Shown here in pieces: positions 44,801 through 56,412 of a stretch of 64,000 nucleotides of DNA. The position numbers were made by a program, and so were the translations under genes. The stretch's first letter is position 1. Each line of letters starts with the position of its first letter. The stretch is taken from NCBI RefSeq assembly GCF_029227915.1, contig NC_079878.1:26003501-26067500 (forward strand), written 5' to 3'. The notes beneath the pieces were generated by a model that searched no databases, was not told the DNA's origin, and worked only from the letters and a program-made list of their open reading frames with translations. Source of the DNA: Hydractinia symbiolongicarpus. Taxonomy: Eukaryota; Cnidaria; Hydrozoa; Anthoathecata; Hydractiniidae.

Positions 44801-46498
44801 AGAATGCAAAAAATTAGCTACAAAATTTTTCTGTCAAAAGGATTGAGCTGCTTCTTACCAAGTTTCAAACTGTTAAAAATTTTCTTATAGGAGCGTTAAA
44901 AAACTTTACAATGGAATCCAACCTGATTAATTCTTAATTTTAAAAATTGCCTCAATTGATTCTGTTTTTTAAGTAGCAGGAAAAAAATTGAAAATTTACT
45001 CCATCTGGTTTGTCTTCCCTGTAGTAGTGGGTCCCTTTTTTGTGCGCGGTTAACACGACTTTGTGTTACAGACAGTCACACAGATAGACAGACAGGCAAA
45101 GAGTAATTTGAATATAGAGACGTATTGTTATGCTAGGTAAACAGGTCTTTTTTTATTAAACAATAACAAATAAATTCTGAACCTAAATGGAAAATATAAT
45201 AATTGAATCAAAGAAAATCTCTATTGACATTCTTGCACTGCCTTTCTATTTGTGACATGCAAAAGGAAAATATATTTTCCACAATTTTCTACAACAGTGT
45301 CTATAAAACTCCCCCTAAACACTATATTATGTATCTTACAAAACATTTTGTTTAAATATTTAATGTGACCCGATATGAGGAAACTTGATTGTTTTTATGT
45401 TTCAAACAATTGAAGCGTTTCAAGCGGTTGAAACGTTTTAATTTTTTGTGCCTTCTTTTTTTTCTGCAGGAGGATTTTGTCACGGGGAATGCAATTGTAT
45501 AGCCCGTTTATTATCTATTTTTCCCCAGCTTGTTTATCGAAACTAAGAAACTGATTTATGATGATAAGTTAATCTTTTTAGATTTCTATTTTTTATTTTT
45601 TTAAGTTTTAACATCTATATTATAATGCCCGTATACGTCTGTCCGTCCGTCCGTCTGTCTGTCACGCAAAATGGTAGCTTAGCTGCGATGGGCGAACCCG
45701 TGGATTTTTCCACGGGCTAACGACTAGTTTAGTTGTATTACACAGTGCCAGTGTGTGGGTATTAGAATACAAAATCATTATCCTGGGCAATAAGACTTAC
45801 AAGTGAATATCTACATAAACTAAGCCTTCTTTGGAATGGAAAGCATTCTTTGTACAGGTGATGGGTTACACCACGCGGCTGTACAATTTAACTGGGAATA
45901 GATTATAACCGCATTATAGCAACTAATCTTAATAGCCCAACTATGAAATAAAATAATTTTTCTAACCTTTCTACTTTGTTCCTCCAGTTGAACCAAGCGT
46001 TTTTCATAAATTCGTTCTCTTCTCCTCAAATTTCTGTTTTCTTCTTCCACCTTTTCAAGTTTTCTCTGCAAATCTTCTGTAGTAAAGGATTGCACTTGAT
46101 TAATTCTTTTATTTACGATGGTAGCTATAACCTGACAATGTAAATACAGATTTAGATGGATGTTGCCCTAACAATCACATTACACTGTGTATATCTGTAC
46201 ATATATTGAATCTTGACTAATTTTTACGAAAAAACGTACCAGAGAAATTGCTGACATTAAAAATATTTTTAATACTTATCACGGACTTATATTGCTTGGA
46301 TAATCTGACGTTTCTATAAATTAATTAGACATTAATGTATGAAAACAATAAGGATGATTTCCAACCTCTTTAATGTTATAGTTATCTGTTTGAACAGCAA
46401 AGTCTCTTTTAGTAACATCTTTCAACATGCAACTGGATCTTTCATATAATTCAATATCTGTTTTTAAAGCCTTGTTTTCTCCATCCATGACCATTTTT
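38870..46498 (-). CDS. ATF7IP/MCAF-like SETDB1 cofactor, 3' part of gene, three exons seen
   Basis: Exons (minus): 46498-46366, 46131-45967 and 39964-38870. They join in frame: phase 2 at the start, then phase 0 at both introns. Exon 2 is a coiled coil (TTEDLQRKLEKVEEENRNLR to VQLEEQSRK), in the place where ATF7IP binds SETDB1. The last exon (364 residues) starts RRNVNPSTSPGAKRPYEDH, is Gln/Pro-rich in the middle, and ends in a fibronectin III domain (about 255-364). Its core WKRIGAIKSLPLPIACTLTQ is almost the ATF7IP signature, followed by YFFAV. ATF7IP (windei in Drosophila) is a nuclear partner that stabilises the H3K9 methyltransferase SETDB1. The donors GAG|GTTGGA and AAG|GTTAGA are weak but phase-consistent. 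Upstream exons, including the start, were not found. No gene symbol is given because only the C-terminal part is seen. Confidence 0.75.
41281..41463 (-). mobile_element. Worn Helitron-like copies, head-to-tail
   Basis: On the minus strand CGGGCGAACTTTTCACGGGC then GAAACAA (worn 3' end) runs directly into CTAATAGCCGTTGTCTGTCT (5' end). The latter copy ends near 41281 with GGGCAAATTCTCGTGAATTT then TCCGCG. The hairpins are imperfect. Confidence 0.45.
41620..42390 (+). repeat. Dispersed repeat family X, copy 4 (most complete)
   Basis: This copy links the separate pieces. Its head (to about 41940) matches 4370-4600. TAGTGCAGGTATACACTATG matches copy 3. The tail GATGAAGATAGCAAAAAAAT then GAATAATGTTGACTAGG matches 6340-6390, and TACGTTTGTAGCAAAAACTG matches the end of copy 3. 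No open frame or terminal repeat was recognised. Confidence 0.55.
44565..44690 (+). mobile_element. Helitron-like mini-element, complete (126 bp)
   Basis: It starts TCTATATTACAATACCCGCA after host A, then CTTCTGTCTGTCACGC. It ends with hairpin TCCGTGGA-ATTA-TCCACGGG, then CCACCGACTAG before host T. The A/T insertion site, TC start and hairpin-CTAG end all fit a Helitron. Confidence 0.75.
45085..45125 (-). mobile_element. Helitron-like 5' end fragment
   Basis: On the minus strand TCTCTATATTCAAATTACTC is followed by TTTGCCTGTCTGTCTATC. This is the 5' start of the family. No matching 3' end was recognised nearby. Confidence 0.4.
45614..45727 (+). mobile_element. Helitron-like mini-element, complete (114 bp), best copy
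   Basis: It starts TCTATATTATAATGCCCGTA after host A, followed by an expanded GTCCGTCC/GTCTGTCT tract and CACGCAAAATGGTAGC. It ends with the perfect hairpin CCCGTGGA-TTTT-TCCACGGG, then CTAACGACTAG before host T. It shares head and tail with 44565-44690, 1 kb away in the same orientation. Confidence 0.8.
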
Positions 46499-49400
46499 CT
46501 CAATTCATTCAGATGTTGATTTACTTATATACTTGCGTTATATACTGCTGTTGGCGCATGTGTAATTACGTCTAAATACACCAAAAGAACATTTTGTAAA
46601 TATAGGTACTCACAAGCGCATCTATTCAAGAAAGGTCATGTCTTTAATGATAGTCGCTGATAGTGGCAAAAGATTTAAATATGCTATTCATTGCAATGGC
46701 TAGGAAAATTATTCACAATAAAAGAGATTCACGCTAAGCTTTTTGAACATGAAGGCAAAGAACAGCGGAATGAAGTGCTATTTTTAACACTAAACTACTG
46801 AACAGTTTGCTAAAATTGTTAATTCTGCCACGATGGCATTTGAAAATTACTTCCTTAAAAGAACGTAACCAGAAACGAAATACTCAGTCTGAACACATAA
46901 AAGAATTATTAAAGATTGTCTGAAAATGCTGCACATTTTATATTTCTCATAAAATTAATAATCAAAACCATTTCACAAATGATTCACATTAACGAAATAG
47001 TCGATAACCATGTATTGAGGTAATTTCACGGTAAACTTAATTTTCCAAGTATTTGTAAAAACTTTATATATTTGTCTTTCGCTTTCAACATAAAAAAATC
47101 AACATAAAAAAACCAACACAGAAATAAGACGCGTTCTTTTTTATAAAACCCTTCGTAAGATGTATTTAGAAAGTAAACAAAACGCGCAATGTTGAAATAA
47201 CACATCTGTCACGTGCTTCAATAAGTTATTTGTTTACATTTTGAATAAAAATAAAAAAATCTTTATGAACTAAGGAGAATACATTAAAATGTCTAAAAAC
47301 AAAAAAGTATATCTATGCATATATTTAATATATCACCACAGCATTTACAAACATTCACAATAATTAAAAATATATTAAAAGTTCTCTTTCAATATTACAG
47401 GTTAAAATTATGATTCTGTCCAGGAGCTGAAACTTTGTCACTTTGCATAACCAGTTCTCTTTATTATCATGTCCAGAGGTTAAAGCATTGTTATAAAAGT
47501 CAAATTCCTTTACGCTTTATGATTTTGTCATTTATTCCAACAATTAAGTCATTAAGAAAATATAAAGATTATTTATCATCGTCATATAAGACACTTATTG
47601 TTATTTAATAATGATGGGCAGGAAATTCTATAAAGTAATTTGTCGCTTCACCAACAGAGCGTAACTTATTAGTCATGTGATCTTAAGAGTAGTGATTATT
47701 ACACGTATGATAAACACAGAGAAATCACATGATCTGCTTCCGCGCCGAGGCTATATATTTCACCTAAAAGTAACTAAAATACGGTTTAAAGTTTGAAAAC
47801 TTGGTAAATAATACAGTGGCCGGTTTCGATTTAAAGAAGCAAAAAATAGCCAAGAATAAATCCCAACGATAAGTCTGAGCTACAGAATGCATATCACTAT
47901 GGAAACTTGATTCTAAAATCATACTTTTAATTTACTTATTTTTGCTTATGAACGTGTGCGTCGGTCCAAAAAATACATACTATGTGAATCACAGAAAAAA
48001 ATTCTTAAAGGATTATTCATTCATTCATAAAAGAACTATGGCAACATCTTGTTTGCTTAAGATCAACAAATACATCAACAATAGAACATAATTACGTATT
48101 CAAATGACAAAATAACTACCAGTAGAAAAGGATTGGTTAAAAGAAAAAACATTTCAGTGTACGTCGAGTGAAACCTCTACCTGATCAATCTGGTATGGCA
48201 ACGCCATTTTATGTTTGTAAATTAATTTTTCCATAAAGACATATAATGTAATTTAAATTAGCTGTTAATTTATTTAGTCAGTAATGAAATAATGCATATA
48301 TACAAAAACTTATTTTAGGAATAAATCTTTTTACGTTTTTAAAATTCCCTAAGAATTTTTTTTGCTTTAATTTTTTTTTGAATCAAACAATGAGTATTTG
48401 TCGACATTTTGTGTTTGTGAAGGGCGAAAGTTTTATTTGATTTACTCAAAAATGTAAACAATTTCGACATCAAATTTCATTCGACGTTGTCTGAAATACA
48501 AAAAATATCTACAGAATGGCTAAACAGAGTAAAACTTTAATAAAATTAATTAGTGAATAATTTTGTGCAGATGTAATTGACTTTCTAAAAATATAGTCGA
48601 ATGCAAAATAATAAATAAATAAATCAATTAATTAAAGCAAGAATATATCAATGCATGTAAATTCATGTGTTGTGGCCATTATAGCAACAGTCCCACACCC
48701 TCAAATTATTCAAACATCCACAATGTACGTGTTTTTAAGGAAAATATAAGAAAAGTGTATTTAAAAAAGTTGGAAAACACTAAAGTAGCCATTACACAGC
48801 CATAATTTGACCGACATTCAGTATAATTATCGCGCAAGGCGTTAGTATAACGTATCAAATAATAAATGTTATAATTAGTTAATAATTATGCAACATAATT
48901 CGTTTCGATTGCTATCACATAAATAAACTGTCATATCTTTCTCACTAATAACTCATAATTTATTATTTTTCTAACCAGTTTTTGGAAGTTATTTTCATTT
49001 AAACAAGGTTCGTTTTGTTCTAAGGAAATAATTTTCGCAGACACAAAAACGCTTAATTGAAACACGATTAAAGGTGGCCGCAGCCTCGCTCTTGTAAAAA
49101 AGAATAAAAAAAAATCTTAACTTCGATTAAACAGTATTCAAAATCGTTATCTTTTCCGTTCGAATTGGCATTTCAAAGTAGAGAACTTTTGCTGAAAGAT
49201 ACGCTTAGGTGGTTATTGCATTTGTTGATAATAGTTTAATGTAGTGACGAGTGACAAATCTGTTTGAAACAAAGATTAAATCTTAAGCTTTCTAATTTAT
49301 TTTCATTAATGAAAAGGCATAATAATGAATTCAAATTGCAAGTTCGCCAGGTTTAGCTGAGAATAAAAAATGTTGTTCGTTACCAAAGAAGTACACTTTC

Positions 49401-50271
49401 TTTTTTCACTTTTCTACTTTAGATTATACCGCTTTTCAAAATAATTGTACCGCAAAATAATTTTTTCACTTCATGCTAACAAACAAACAAGGTTGCACGA
49501 AACCGCGTTGCTGTAGACCAGAATTCGTGCGACGGGTAAAGCAGTGATTTTTTCACGGCTCACGACTTGGTTATATCCTCGCCGTACGTCTGTCGGTCTT
49601 TGAGTCAAATACAGTAGCTGCGAGAAGGGACGGGCGGATTCCAGTTGATTTTTTTACGCTCAGGTAACTGAATTCCAAGTTCTCCCTTTCTTCATATTAC
49701 ATGCAATTTGGTACTAACTAATGACACTAATTGAAAGAAGAAATAAAAATTGACAACAAGTTATACTTGAATTATATATTATATTCAAAAGAATGTTATT
49801 ATTAGGAAGGATATTATTTTAATGTCAACAACGGTCGCTGCCTTGGGGGTAATGAAACTGGCGATGATATAAACAAAATAGCGATAAAAATAAAGACGAA
49901 ATTTATTGTTAGAAAAACGCTGTGAAAACAGGACAACAGGAAGGTTGTGATTTGTATTTTAGAAATAATATTCGTACTATAGATGGAAGACAACGATGTG
50001 AGAAAACGTTCAGCCATGACCTAAAAAAGTTTGTTGCATCACGAATCAGCAAAATATATACCAGGCCATCTATTTTCAGATAATAGTTACAGTTACACAA
50101 ATTAACCCTTTGGGCATAACAAAATAGGCGAAAATGTAAAGTTAATCATTTTCGTGTCATAATTTTAGAAAGTGAAAGCGTACATTTTTTGCATAATGTT
50201 AGAAAAATATATAGATGTGAAGTAGACGTGTCTCGTGTACAGTCCAATCTGTTTAATTTCCTTAAGTTAAA
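46499..50271. other. AT-rich DNA upstream of the ATF7IP-like exons, no exon found
   Basis: Missing 5' exons of the minus-strand ATF7IP-like gene should lie here or further right, but none could be recognised. A GTGAGT on the minus strand near 46612 follows a frame closed by a stop in the needed phase. Degenerate Helitron-like ends lie at 49530-49675. Confidence 0.35.
49530..49675 (+). mobile_element. Worn Helitron-like copies, head-to-tail
   Basis: CAGTGATTTTTTCACGGCTC then ACGACTTGGT resembles an eroded 3' end. It is followed directly by TATATCCTCGCCGTACGTCT then GTCGGTC, a 5' end. The later part has GGGACGGGCGGATTCCAGTT then GATTTTTTTACGC, an eroded second 3' end. Confidence 0.45.
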
Positions 50272-51564
50272 ATGTCGTATAAGTTAATAAAACGAGATTC
50301 AATAATGTTAGTGCTGATTACAATGGCATTGTTTGGTATAAGTCTCTATGAAACAAGCGTTCCACAAAAATTTTTAACAAAAGTGGATAAGAAAGTTCTT
50401 AAACGTAAACAAATCCACCTACGCCAGTTCATGGTCACCTACTTCAATTCTTGCCTGCATTTTTATAAAGGTATAAATTTATGAGAAAGGGTTGGGGGGA
50501 TTACTTTGGTCAAACGTTTTTAAAACACTATTCTATGAAATTCACTTAATAAATTTAGGTCAGTGTGTTGTTTGCCCCCAGATGTGATCACACCATTGGC
50601 ACAGGTATTGTTGCTTTTTGAGGCGCTTGATATTAGGAGCTTTTATCTCCTGTATCGTCCCTTTTTGCAAGATCGGCAAAATTCCCTTTACTGGAGGTAC
50701 GCGAGAAACAACACTTCAGTAAGGTATTGTAGAAAAAATATTCTGGTTACACTGTCTAATAAAATACATTATAATACGGCACTGATGCGTTTCAAGGCCT
50801 AATTTCGTCAAATAAGATATAAGTCCGGCATTTTAAAAACTTTAGACGTAAATTAAATTTTTAACAAGTAAATCACAAACAAATAAATACGATATTACCA
50901 ATTGATTTTTTGGTATCCAGTCATTACATTCTCTATTTTTTCTTTGAAATCTGCTTTCAAGCTTCTTGTCTTTTTTGTAAGCAACTTGTCGGTTGCATCG
51001 GAAAAAAGAGACAACAATCAATTAACAAAATTACTTTAAATTCCATCGCTAATTAAATAACTTCGATGTAATTACACGTTTTAATAATATTCCTGTATTA
51101 TTTTAAGTACAACAAAATATAAGTAGTTAAACGTCAATTGCTAAGAAACACGGTCTGGCCTGAAAAAGAAGCGACAATAAGCTTAATGAGTTTCAGTAAA
51201 GAAATTAAAATAATATCTAAATTCTGTTTATACTTAAAAGAGCATTTCTTCTGAGGTTAACCAAATAATAATAGCCCATTCTTTAAGAGATTCTAGAAAA
51301 CAATTTAGTGGCTTCTAAGAGATGTTGCATGCAGCGACAATCGATTCAATAGGCTTCTAGTCTGTTGTGTTAGTTCGTCATGTAACGTTACAGTCGCAGA
51401 ATGTCTTTACGATGTGTGATAATTCTATCATGATCTCAACCTCATATACTTTTGATACAATCTATCTTAAATTGTTCTTATCAGAAAATATGTATTATAC
51501 TAAAAACTGGCAAAAAAGTCTACAATACTCGTTTTACAAAAATCTGGATTGTGTCAAAATATAG
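50272..51564 (+). CDS. Unrecognised three-exon gene, putative type II membrane protein
   Basis: Exons 50272-50470, 50582-50718 and 51394-51564 join to 168 codons plus TAG. Introns are GTATAA...TTTGCCCCCAG (phase 1) and GTAAGG...CGTTACAG (phase 0); both junctions stay in frame. Residues 1-10 are basic, then about 10-27 (SIMLVLITMALFGISLY) form a likely signal anchor, followed by a Lys-rich stretch. Exon 2 reads VITPLAQVLLLFEALDIRSF then YLLYRPFLQDRQNSLYWRYA. Exon 3 reads NVFTMCDNSIMISTSYTFDT and ends LDCVKI. AATAAA lies at 51696-51701. I do not recognise the family. Golgi enzymes often have this N-terminal layout, but no catalytic motif is visible. Chance open frames with chance splice sites cannot be excluded. 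Confidence 0.33.
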
Positions 51565-51695
51565 TTGAAAGAAAAGGCTATATTATTCTGCAAATATTTT
51601 GAACAACCATACCATGGAATATTTCCGTCTCTTCAGTACAAATGCTTTTGGTGAAGAAAAAATATCATTTCATGAAATGAATCCTTTTATTATGA

Positions 51696-51701
51696 AATAA
51701 A
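51696..51701 (+). terminator. Possible poly(A) signal for the 50-kb gene
   Basis: AATAAA lies 132 bases after the TAG at 51562-51564, on the same strand. In AT-rich DNA this is weak support. Confidence 0.25.
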
Positions 51702-52523
51702 CCAGCCGTTCCAGCAGGATGTCCTCTGGCGGATTTGGAATGTCTTTAACAAAATTTTGAATTACACACTAAAAACTGCTACTGCAATTTCCCAGAACTT
51801 CTTTAAAATATAAAAATTATGTTATGTCTATCACAAGGTTAATGTGCGTCTATATCAAAAGTTCAAAATTTCTTTTGTTTATAAACTGCAAGGATCAGAA
51901 TGTCATTTCTGTTTAATTGAATTTATAGGCAAATTTTCACATCTTATTAATTAATTATTTTAACAACGGTGCAGAAAAAAAAATGATGAAAGTAAAGTAA
52001 AAATGGGATCAAATTTGTAAACATTGCAGAAACACACAAAATCTACTAGAATGGATTAAAAAAATTATATTTATATTAAGACATATTTGTTTTGTCTTTT
52101 TTATAAATTATAACTTGTTGAAATTCCAAATTAACAAATAAAAATCTATCTTTATAAAACTGCAAGTACTTTTACACAACTGCAGGTCACTTCTCATATT
52201 AAATGTTAACACAAATTATTATCGACAACATGAGTTTGTTTTCAGTGAAACAAACTACAAAAAACGGCAAAAAAGAAAGGATTTATTTACACTAGACTGC
52301 GTTTGGTACACTCACTGGTCTCATAATAAACGGCGACAGGAGCCTTTTCTTCAGTTCTGCTGGGTAAAGTTCAGAGCAAAAAGATGAATGGACAAGTGCT
52401 GTAAATTTATTTATTTTGTGGTTGCTATGCTACAATTGTGCTAATTTTTTTATTTTACAACTCAGCGTTTATGGGCAACGGAGGAGGGGGAGGGGGTATT
52501 TAATGTGATGTAACTTTTTTGAA

Positions 52524-52636
52524 TCTCTTTAATAATAGCCGTATTTTGTCTGTCCCTGCGCGGACCCCGAATATCAAATGAGATTTATTTTTAGGATGGG
52601 CGAACCCCGTGGATTTTCCCACGGGCTAACGACTAG
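52524..52636 (+). mobile_element. Helitron-like mini-element, complete (113 bp)
   Basis: It starts TCTCTTTAATAATAGCCGTA after host A, then TTTTGTCTGTCCCTGCGCGG. It ends with hairpin CCCGTGGA-TTT-TCCCACGGG, then CTAACGACTAG before host T. The head is of the subtype seen at 5768 (CTGCGCGGACC). Confidence 0.75.
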
Positions 52637-54978
52637 TGATTTATATTTCTTGTCCTTCCGTAATTTCTTCTAACTTTTCTCTCGTATTACGAGGTTAAAA
52701 GTATTTTTGAAAAAAATCTGTCATGATTACGGGGATAGTATATACATGACGTTTTGTCCATCTTTTATATACAACTAAAAATATTTGGTGAAATGTATGA
52801 AGTGTGGTATTTATTAGATTATATGCTGCAAAAAACAGTTTTCTGACCGGAAGTTGAACGTAATGACGTCATAGGTAAAAATTTTGCGATATATTGGAAT
52901 AAGATGGAACTAACCAATGGCAAAGTTTTACGTTCTATCTCTCAGCCGTTTAAAAAAAAAACAGGTGGTGCCCTAATTGCTTCCCCCGGCCTTTACAGAG
53001 CCACAAAACGCCCGAGTTTAGTAGGGGTTAAATCAAAAAGTTCGAGTATCCTTTTATGATTCGTAACGTTACAAAAATGAGTGCGTCATTACTGCCAGCC
53101 TAGATACAACCTGAATTTCGTATTCGGCGTAATCTTCTTTTGATAACATTTACAAAAAGAATAAATTTAAAAATGCCACTTTTGGCTCGTATAATTGGTA
53201 TGTAATAGGAAGGACAGATACTTAATTGTGAATTTTGCTATGTCTTGTAGCAAACGCTATGATTTCAATGTAGATATCTGCGGAAGCAGGACTTTTTGCT
53301 CATTGTATCATTTTTTTTTTTAATAGCTACATGCACAAAGAAAAAACAAAATGTACTAATATCTACAGATATAAATTTTTGAACGTTTTTTTAACCAAAG
53401 TTTATTCTTTTCTCTCACAAACATTTCGCACTGATTTGCTTGTTACTCATTGTGCTGATGAATTATGTGTGCACCATTGAACATGGATTTAGAATTATCA
53501 ACATTTTTTGATAATGAAATGAATGTAGTGTTTTTAATATTTCTACCGCGGTTGTTTAAGCTGATTAGGTCTGACATATAAGGTGTACATATGCTATTAC
53601 TGTTTACTTGAAGTCCTGTGATATGATTTAAAACTTTTGGTGTCTGTGTGACCTCTCAATTAAGAAAGGTGAATTGGATGGACGTCGTTGTTAAGAAGAG
53701 TTAAAATGGCTGTTTTCTGTCGGAGTGATTTAAAATGTCCGATTTACTGCAGCTTAATATTTGAGTCTTGAATGTTTTAACGATTCTCCGGCAATTTCTT
53801 GGTTTACATTTATAGCTACCATTATGGTTACTATGAGGTTAAAAGTTATACCGTGTTGTATTTTTTCGGCTTTATAGCTTTTTTTAAAGTTCGACATGTT
53901 TAACTTTTGCTAAGTTTTTTCTGTTGAAATTAACAGAATGATTAATGGGCTATTGTTTAAAGTAAAGATTTGAGCACATTTTTTTCGGTTTCCAATCTGT
54001 TATAGCAATAACCGCAACGGAAGATTTACGTGTTTTTTCTCTGGTATTCAATGTGAAAAGAGAGTTTTTAAAAAAACTTATACATTTTATCTTAACGTGT
54101 ATACATGTGTATTACCTGCAGCTAAACTTAGTAATTTTTTCTTACAACAAACGGTCCGTTTAAACTTGTATTTAGCCTTAATAAAGATATACAGACTTTC
54201 AAACAAAGCATAATAATCTTTTATCTGTCGTCTGTTCTCCTTTACAAAAGCACGGTATTATATACGTTCTAATAAGCAGGAACTCCTATCATGAATGGCA
54301 ATGATATACATCTGTACTTAGTGGCTGATAGATTAAAAACAAATGAAAATTGCTCAGGCTGCGTAAAAGTTGTAAAAACACAGAAATATTATCAAACGAA
54401 TTTTTTTTAAGACTACAGACTTTGTTATTTGTGTTATTTTAAAACGGTTTTCATCGCCAAATATTGAGAAATAACAGACAGATTGCAAACATCTTTCTCA
54501 ACACTTAAATTTCGTATGCAGACTTTCATCAAGCATTTACAAAAATCATTTTTATACTATTAAAAAAATCTTCTATTAAAAACCTCTTCACATGTCAAAC
54601 TGTTTTAATTTTTTTGCGCTTAAACGTGCGTCTTTGAATTGTTTGTTATGGTGCTGTTAAAAAAAGGGAAATTTCTATCCTTCGCAGAATAGGGGAAAAG
54701 CGCCTGGTTTCTACATGTTTATTTTTAATATTATGAGGTTGCTCTATTCATGAATCGTTGTATTATTTAAAAAAAAAGGGAAAAGAAAAAAGAAAATCAT
54801 TCATAAAAACAAGTTGCTTGAAAAGTTATAAGGACATGAGGAAAATATGCATTCTTATCTAAAAAGCCGTCTCGTTTTTAGGCAGAAACCAGATTAAAAT
54901 TCTAAATTTCCAGATAACATCTTGTCTAGACAACTAGAAATAACTTTAATCATTGAAAAATCTAAAGGGTTGTCCATA
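52637..54978. other. Intergenic DNA, nothing recognised
   Basis: AT-rich with no supported gene, tandem array or terminal inverted repeat. Confidence 0.35.
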
Positions 54979-55392
54979 GGGGTTGTTCATATGGGAAATA
55001 TTTCCTCGGTTAGCGGAGAAATATTTCACCATGATATAATTTTTACGTTCTGTTCATATGGCATGGTCGAGAAAACTTTTCCCGGGGTAAAAAAATACCA
55101 TGTGATAAGTTTCTATTGTTTATTGTCATAAGAATCTTAAAAATTATGCCGAATCGACATAAATTTATCTCGCCTACCGAGGAAACTTCTGTTCATATAA
55201 GAAAATGCATTACCTGCGCACCAAGGTTTCGATCATGCGCACCCGAGATCTCGATAGGCGGGGAAATGGTTTTACTTATATAAACGCGACTAAATTTTGT
55301 AAAAGTTTGTTAACAGCCCGAGATTTCGACCTGATATCAAGCTGAAACATTTACCTGGTTCCCGAGAAAATATTTCCCATAGGAACAGCCCC
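54979..55392. mobile_element. 414-bp TIR element with TA target site
   Basis: The left end is GGGGTTGTTCATATGGGAAA then TATTTCCTCGG. The right end, reverse complemented, is GGGGCTGTTCCTATGGGAAA then TATTTTCTCGG. That is about 31-bp inverted repeats with three mismatches. TA flanks both sides, consistent with Tc1/mariner-type insertion. GTTCATATGG and GTTCATATAA recur inside. There is no transposase. The frame 54922-55131 is a by-product. Confidence 0.75.
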
Positions 55393-56225
55393 TAAGGGTG
55401 AACTTACGACTTAATTTTTAACTCCAACGGACTCTTTACAAGGGCTGAAAAAACAATGCGGTCTGAATTTTTTTTTTGAATTTCATTTTTAGCCCGCGCT
55501 GAGTTGTATATATTTTTAAATTTTGAAGACAAAATAAGTATAAGTACTTTTTATTAGAAGATTAAAATAAACGACTTTTAAAATATATCTTGGTGTAGCT
55601 TCTCTTGCAGTTGTTTCAGTTGGATATAATATAAATCCAACACAAGGCCGAAGAACAAGTAAGAGAGTGTACTTAAAGTTGTAGTTTTATCAGTGTCATT
55701 TTTTTTTCAATTACTGAGGTAATCTGCTTTGTTAAAAGTTAATTTGTCCTCGAAATAAGAAAAAAAGTTTAGGATGTTGCGATGGTCCAATCCGAGTCAG
55801 AAGAAAAAACTTTAACCCGCCTAAAATATCGGCCCTGTTTTTAACTGAGGCTTCATCCCGCCTAAGAACTACAAACACGAGCGGAAAAAAACCACAGACA
55901 GGGCGGGATTCACCCTGATTAGAAATTTAGCCAGGCCTGATATTTGAGCTGTAATGACAATGAAACATCTACGAGAATCATTAAAAATATGTTACATTTG
56001 CTATTTCAGGAAAAAATATTTCGTGCATTCTTAACACGAAATAGGTCCGTGTGACAGACAGCGATTATTAATATGGAGATACATGACTCTCTACCAACAC
56101 TTATAAAACCTTGCTGGTTCATTTTACTTATTTACTTATCTTTAATATTATTATCAAAAGCCCTTCTACCTATTACACAAAATCAAATAAATTTGCAGTA
56201 TAAACAACAAGAAAACAACAAAACC
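55393..56225. other. Intergenic DNA with possible worn TIR element
   Basis: Around 55820-55950, CTAAAATATCGGCCCTG and, inverted, CTCAAATATCAGGCCTG may be ends of another small element. Near 56053-56085 the minus strand reads TCCATATTAATAATCGCTGT then CTGTCACACGGACC, another Helitron-like 5' end. No gene was seen. Confidence 0.35.
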
Positions 56226-56412
56226 GAAACGTAGTGACATGATAGAATGCTACACTGAAACTTAGGGAGATGAAAAAAAGTGCTACACTGAGGCGTAGGG
56301 ACATGATAAAGTGCTACACTGAGACGTACGGGCATGATAAAGTGCTACACTGAGGCGTAGGGACATGATAAAGTGGTACACCGAGACGTAGTGACACGGT
56401 GAAGCGCTAAAG
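56226..56412 (+). repeat. 31-bp minisatellite, about 6 copies
   Basis: The consensus unit is GTGCTACACTGAGGCGTAGG then GACATGATAAA. The middle copies are nearly identical, with small changes GAGGCG/GAGACG. The outer copies are more diverged. Confidence 0.85.

Larger units (their letters stand above)
39965..45966 (-). other. 6-kb intron of the ATF7IP-like gene
   Basis: A phase-0 intron between the coiled-coil exon and the last exon, ending TTCATTTAG. It holds repeat family X copy 4, a worn Helitron-like pair (41.3-41.5 kb) and two well-kept Helitron-like elements (44.6 and 45.6 kb). Frames at 42568-42786, 43049-43231 and 44240-44530 inside it show no protein pattern. Confidence 0.6.

Noticed and set aside
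46590-46620. Candidate upstream exon of the ATF7IP-like gene ending at a GTGAGT donor
   Set aside because: The phase needed to join the exon at 46498 places an in-frame stop just before the donor.
50553-50581. Alternative acceptor TTTAG at about 50558 for the second exon of the 50-kb gene
   Set aside because: In the required phase it leads at once to a TGA; the downstream CCCCCAG acceptor keeps the frame open.
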